Shown: piece by piece, positions 60,769 to 64,000 of the stretch
How positions within the stretch are numbered: the first letter of the stretch is position 1
Layout of the letters: each line of letters opens with the position of its first letter
Assembly: GCF_040545425.1 (NCBI RefSeq)
Contig: NZ_JBEPLW010000009.1
Source of the DNA: Bhargavaea ullalensis
GTDB taxonomy: Bacteria > Bacillota > Bacilli > Bacillales_A > Planococcaceae
Reading direction: 5' to 3' (one strand)
Length of the DNA stretch: 64,000 bases
Made by a program: the position numbers and the translations under genes
The notes under the pieces: generated by a model
The model's database searches: none
The model's input: only the letters and a program-made list of their open reading frames with translations
What the model was told of the DNA's origin: nothing

Positions 60769-62064
60769 ATGTACAAGGAAATTATCAATCAATACTGCGA
60801 AGCAATGAAGGCGAACGGACATTTTAGCGGGGCGCTGGCTGTCCGGCACAAAGGGGAAGTGCTGCTTAGCAGAGGGTATGGGATGGCGGATCGGGGGTTC
60901 GGCATTTCCAATACAGATAAGACGAAATTTCGTATCGGCTCGCTGTCGAAGCCGTTTACGGCCATGGCGGTATTGCAGTTGGAGGAGAGGGGGAGGCTCG
61001 CGCTGGAGGATCCGGTCAACCGTTTTATCGACGGGATTCCGGGCGGTGAGAGAATCACGATCCATCATCTGCTCTGCCACATGAGCGGGCTGGCGGACTT
61101 TGCTTCGCAGCCAGACTACTGGATGACCACGATGCGCCTGCCCGCCACGCTTGAGGAAACCGTCGGCCGGATCAAGGCGCTGCCGCCGGAATTTGCCCCC
61201 GGCAGCGCCGTGGAGTACACAAACTCCGGCTATGCGGTACTGGCGGCGATCATAGAGAAGGCTTCCGGACTGGAGTTCGCTGACTTTCTGCAGCGTAATA
61301 TTCTCGGCCCGCTTGGCATGGAGCATACCGGAAACGACGACGGTAGGAAGCTCATTCCGGATTATGCCGCCGGCTATACAGTGGACCGGGACATCCGGAG
61401 AGCGGAGTTCATCGACATGTCGGTGGCGGCCGGGGCTTACGGCATGTATTCGTCGGTTTCGGATCTCCTCCTCTGGGACCGGGCGCTGGGTGACAATTCC
61501 ATTATCGGGCCGCGTGGACGAGAGAAGATGTTCACTCTCCACAACGAGATGTGCGGCTATGACTGGTTTTATTCGAAGGAAATACGGAACCGGAAGGAGC
61601 GCGTGAAGTGGGAGCACTTCGGTGACGTGAACGGCTTCGTTTCGCATTATCTCCGGGTTCCGGAAGAGGAGCTGTCGGTCGTCGTGCTGAGCAATTTCAA
61701 CCTGACACCGGCCGACCGGATCGCGCGGGATCTGGCCGCAATCGTCTTGGACGGAGAACAGCCTGATGTCGAAGAAGCGCAGGAAATCCGGCTTGACGAA
61801 GATCTTCTGGCCGGGCTGGCCGGACGTTACCGGAATGAACAAGGCGAACTGAACCTGTTTTCGGAAGGAAACCGGCTGTTCGCGGCGCTCCCGAAAATGT
61901 ACGGTGTCGTGTACAACTGCGAAATCATCGGAACAGAGGAGGTTGGCGGCAAGGTGAGCCTGCGGGGAAAACAAGCGGATGACCGCTTCACCGTCCGGAT
62001 GGAAGAGGAAACCCTGATCCACCGTGACCCGTGGGGAAGAGAAACAACATACCGCAAGGAATAA
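60769..62064 (+). CDS. Serine hydrolase, beta-lactamase class C / PBP4* family
   Basis: 431 aa. SxxK motif SLSK in RIGSLSKPFTAMAVLQLEE, YxN motif in VEYTNSGYAVLA, and a C-terminal region typical of EstB/PbpE-type proteins. No signal peptide, so probably cytoplasmic or an esterase. GGGGGGAAG upstream of the ATG. Substrate unknown. Confidence 0.88.
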   Translation: MYKEIINQYCEAMKANGHFSGALAVRHKGEVLLSRGYGMADRGFGISNTDKTKFRIGSLSKPFTAMAVLQLEERGRLALEDPVNRFIDGIPGGERITIHHLLCHMSGLADFASQPDYWMTTMRLPATLEETVGRIKALPPEFAPGSAVEYTNSGYAVLAAIIEKASGLEFADFLQRNILGPLGMEHTGNDDGRKLIPDYAAGYTVDRDIRRAEFIDMSVAAGAYGMYSSVSDLLLWDRALGDNSIIGPRGREKMFTLHNEMCGYDWFYSKEIRNRKERVKWEHFGDVNGFVSHYLRVPEEELSVVVLSNFNLTPADRIARDLAAIVLDGEQPDVEEAQEIRLDEDLLAGLAGRYRNEQGELNLFSEGNRLFAALPKMYGVVYNCEIIGTEEVGGKVSLRGKQADDRFTVRMEEETLIHRDPWGRETTYRKE

Positions 62065-62097
62065 ATTTACAGGGGGAAGCGGGTCAGGAGGGGACGG

Positions 62098-62493
62098 ATG
62101 GAAATGGAAAACGGGTGGGTCATAATATCTGCCTGCATGGCAGCCGGCATATTCGTGGGGGTTGCAGTGTTTCAAGTGCTCTTGTCGCTCGGCCGCCCTT
62201 TGGGTGAATATGCGATGGGCGGCTACCATAAAGTATTGCCCGGAAAGCTTCGGTTGGTCAGTTCGATAAATGCAGCCATTCTCCTGCTTATGGGTTTTAT
62301 CGTTTTGCAGCATGCCGGTCTGATCAGCGGTGGCTCCTTCTTTGCGAACGATCTCATGATGTGGGGCATTACGGCTTTCCTTGGCCTGAACACCGCAGCC
62401 AATCTGGCTTCACGCAGCCATAAAGAAAAACGTGTCATGGCGCCCGTCTCCGCAATTGCCTTCGCCCTTTGCCTGATTGTGGCTTTGTCCTAG
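62098..62493 (+). CDS. Four-helix membrane protein of unknown function
   Basis: 131 aa with about four transmembrane segments (res. 7-30, 54-73, 82-100 and 112-130) and a basic loop SRSHKEKRV. AGGAGGGG just upstream. Lies 33 nt after the serine hydrolase, possibly co-transcribed. Family not recognised. Confidence 0.75.
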   Translation: MEMENGWVIISACMAAGIFVGVAVFQVLLSLGRPLGEYAMGGYHKVLPGKLRLVSSINAAILLLMGFIVLQHAGLISGGSFFANDLMMWGITAFLGLNTAANLASRSHKEKRVMAPVSAIAFALCLIVALS

Positions 62494-62583
62494 GGAATAT
62501 GCAGGCCGGCAGGCGCTTGAAGGCGGTGGTATTGCCGTAAAATAATTTCGAGCCGGAAGGAAGACCGGAGAGGGGAGGACGAA

Positions 62584-63303
62584 ATGGAAGAAGTCAGGTA
62601 TTTTCCGGAGCCGCACCGATACGCGGTCTGTACTTCCGCGGATGTTCCGATCAAAACTTTTTACTCGGGTGTTTTCAATGAGGTGTTCATCTTCTTTCAT
62701 CCTTTCATCAGGCCGGTCGGGGTCGATCCGGAAAACTATTTCCCGCAAACATGTCCGCACAAATCGGAGATGATCAAACATGCAGAGGCCGTGAGCTGGA
62801 AAGCGTTCCGTAGGCTCAGCGGGATCGGGAGCAACCGGGAACTGGACATCGGACTCCGAACGCGTATAGGCGGGTTGATTAAGAAATTTGCAGACCCGGA
62901 GCTTGCCGATGCGATTGACCGTGCCAGCGACATACATCGCCTGATTCCGCCTACAGAAGGGTTTCTGCCGGAACTGATCATCAACAAACTGTTTCAAGGT
63001 GTGAAGAGTGAGTGTGGAGAATGGCTGTGGGTGGGTGATGAGTTTTGCACGGAGCGGAAACTTGAATTTATTGATGATCTGATCACAGGAGATGCGCCGG
63101 ACGGGAAAAATCTATTCACGCATGATCAATCTCTGCTGATTACGACCCACTGGGACAGCCATTTCTCCATGGTGTGTTCAAAAGATAGAAAAAAGCTGGA
63201 GCGTATCGTCCGTTCTTCCGGTCTGGAGGGCTTTTTCTGCAGCAACCGCACGGAGATCTATTGGAGTGTCTGGAATCCGGAAGAAGGCGAGGACGTTTTC
63301 TAA
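62584..63303 (+). CDS. Hypothetical protein, probably DUF2711 family
   Basis: 239 aa, soluble. The C-terminal pattern LLITTHWDSHFSMVCS and LEGFFCSNRTEIYWSVW recalls DUF2711 of Bacillales; this is from memory. GGGGAGG ribosome binding site 7 nt before the ATG. No function known. Confidence 0.65.
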   Translation: MEEVRYFPEPHRYAVCTSADVPIKTFYSGVFNEVFIFFHPFIRPVGVDPENYFPQTCPHKSEMIKHAEAVSWKAFRRLSGIGSNRELDIGLRTRIGGLIKKFADPELADAIDRASDIHRLIPPTEGFLPELIINKLFQGVKSECGEWLWVGDEFCTERKLEFIDDLITGDAPDGKNLFTHDQSLLITTHWDSHFSMVCSKDRKKLERIVRSSGLEGFFCSNRTEIYWSVWNPEEGEDVF

Positions 63304-63388
63304 AGAGACGGCTATTTAGCATTCAATAAGGGTCCGCAAATCACATAGTTGCCACTCTAGCCACTTTTTTGAAAGGACTGTGCCACCC

Positions 63389-63802
63389 ATGAATCAGATC
63401 CACTCCATCCGCTTTGAAATGTATGCGAGCGGTCCGCTGCGCCAAGGGGAAGAACGAGTCCATGAAGTGGAAATCAACCGCGGCGGGACACTCACCCATG
63501 AGATCCTGACGGCAACCGGGCAGTCAGGCAGGATGGATTTCCGCAAGGACGAATATCAGATGGACCCGGCGGCAGCGGCAGAGTTCCTGGATTCACTCAT
63601 CGCCAAGTTCCACGTTGATGAATGGATCAAAGACTACGGCTCGCCCGTGCTCGACGGATGGAGCTATGAAGTGACAATCCGCTATTCGGATGGCCGCGTC
63701 CAGGGTGTACGGGGTTCGGTCGATCCGCCGCCGGGTGCAATAGAAATCGGGAGGAAGGCCGGACAATTGGTTCGGTTCCGAAAAAAGCCATGGATATTTT
63801 GA
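63389..63802 (+). CDS. Hypothetical protein
   Basis: 137 aa, soluble, MNQIHSIRFEMYASGPLRQG. The ATG at 63389 with GAAAGGA 11 nt upstream is preferred. A C-terminal GWSYEVTIRYSDGRVQGVRG strand-rich part. It overlaps the next gene by 13 nt. Family not recognised. Confidence 0.65.
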   Translation: MNQIHSIRFEMYASGPLRQGEERVHEVEINRGGTLTHEILTATGQSGRMDFRKDEYQMDPAAAAEFLDSLIAKFHVDEWIKDYGSPVLDGWSYEVTIRYSDGRVQGVRGSVDPPPGAIEIGRKAGQLVRFRKKPWIF

Positions 63803-64000
63803 TCGAGGGGCGGGAGAAATTGTTGGAGTCATGCGGCGAAGGGGATCGGCAGTTTCTCTATGGAGCTGCCGGAAACTTATGCAGGATCCATGAACAGCCG
63901 GAGAAGACCATCGGATTTTTGAATCAATGCGTCAATCTCGCAGCAGGAGAGAAAAACCCGGCGCTGGAGATTGTCGCATTGATCCGCCTAGCGGCAGCCT
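63790..64000 (+). CDS. TPR-like protein, truncated by the window end
   Basis: First 70 codons from ATG 63790: MDILIEGREKLLESCGEGDR, then repeated helical pairs (LCRIHEQPEKTIGFLNQCVN), suggesting tetratricopeptide-like repeats. It overlaps the preceding gene and runs off the window. Confidence 0.5.
   Translation, partial: MDILIEGREKLLESCGEGDRQFLYGAAGNLCRIHEQPEKTIGFLNQCVNLAAGEKNPALEIVALIRLAAA

Overview
The window looks like a chromosomal segment of a high-GC member of the Bacillales, most likely Planococcaceae (Bhargavaea-like; this genus guess is from memory of gene content and GC, not from a search). Gene order matches the Bacillus subtilis yeaC-yeaD-yebA-guaA-pbuG-yebE-yebG-purEKB..SQLFMNHD-yerA-yerB-yerC-pcrB-pcrA-ligA-yerH(camS)-gatCAB-dagK-rlmCD backbone. 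Nearly all genes are on the + strand, have strong AGGAGG-type ribosome binding sites and often overlap by 4 nt.

Layout. 1-750: two terminators and a 21-bp-period repeat array. 748-5062: MoxR ATPase, DUF58 protein and transglutaminase-like membrane protein. 5111-8697: guaA and pbuG, each behind a guanine-type purine riboswitch. 8828-9543: yebE and yebG. 9934-22877: the purine operon, with a PurBox pair, a near-consensus promoter, a third purine riboswitch and an attenuator before purE. purC is missing between purB and purS; an inverted pair of a dispersed structured repeat sits there instead. 22950-26595: an AT-rich insertion carrying a small secreted-peptide gene with a one-base frameshift, then a MacB/FtsX-type ABC permease whose first half is AT-rich and second half has host composition, then its ATPase. 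27849-44140: adenine deaminase, lipoprotein YerB, YerC, a DUF3885 protein, N-acetyltransferase, D-serine dehydratase, PcrB, PcrA, LigA, CamS and GatCAB. 44895-47420: SodC lipoprotein, thioredoxin-like protein and DagK. 47529-53303: a respiratory block with two tandem TsdA-like dihaem cytochromes c, a minus-strand Nudix hydrolase and a cytochrome bd operon (31-aa membrane peptide, cydA, cydB, cydS). 53647-54944: an AT-richer islet with two paralogous lipoproteins and a 49-aa membrane protein. 55181-64000: RlmCD, a hexameric tyrosine-coordinated haem protein, pyruvate oxidase, a DUF1259 protein, a tRNA-dihydrouridine synthase, a serine hydrolase and several proteins of unknown function.

The most unusual signal is a set of eight intergenic tandem arrays (170-550, 9830-9920, 21425-21542, 26783-26880, 33914-33990, 34038-34157, 44213-44687, 53367-53463). 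They use seven different 13-15 nt cores, yet every array repeats with a period of exactly 21 bp (two helical turns, also seven codons). The two longest arrays, whose cores are unrelated, also share a 21+21+21+29 = 92-bp superperiod. Cores are conserved while the 8-bp spacers vary. I know of no described system with this form. A second layer is a dispersed repeat of about 105-130 bp (five copies) whose terminal stems covary. It recurs between genes: inside the former yebG-purE array, at the missing purC site, and on both sides of pcrA.
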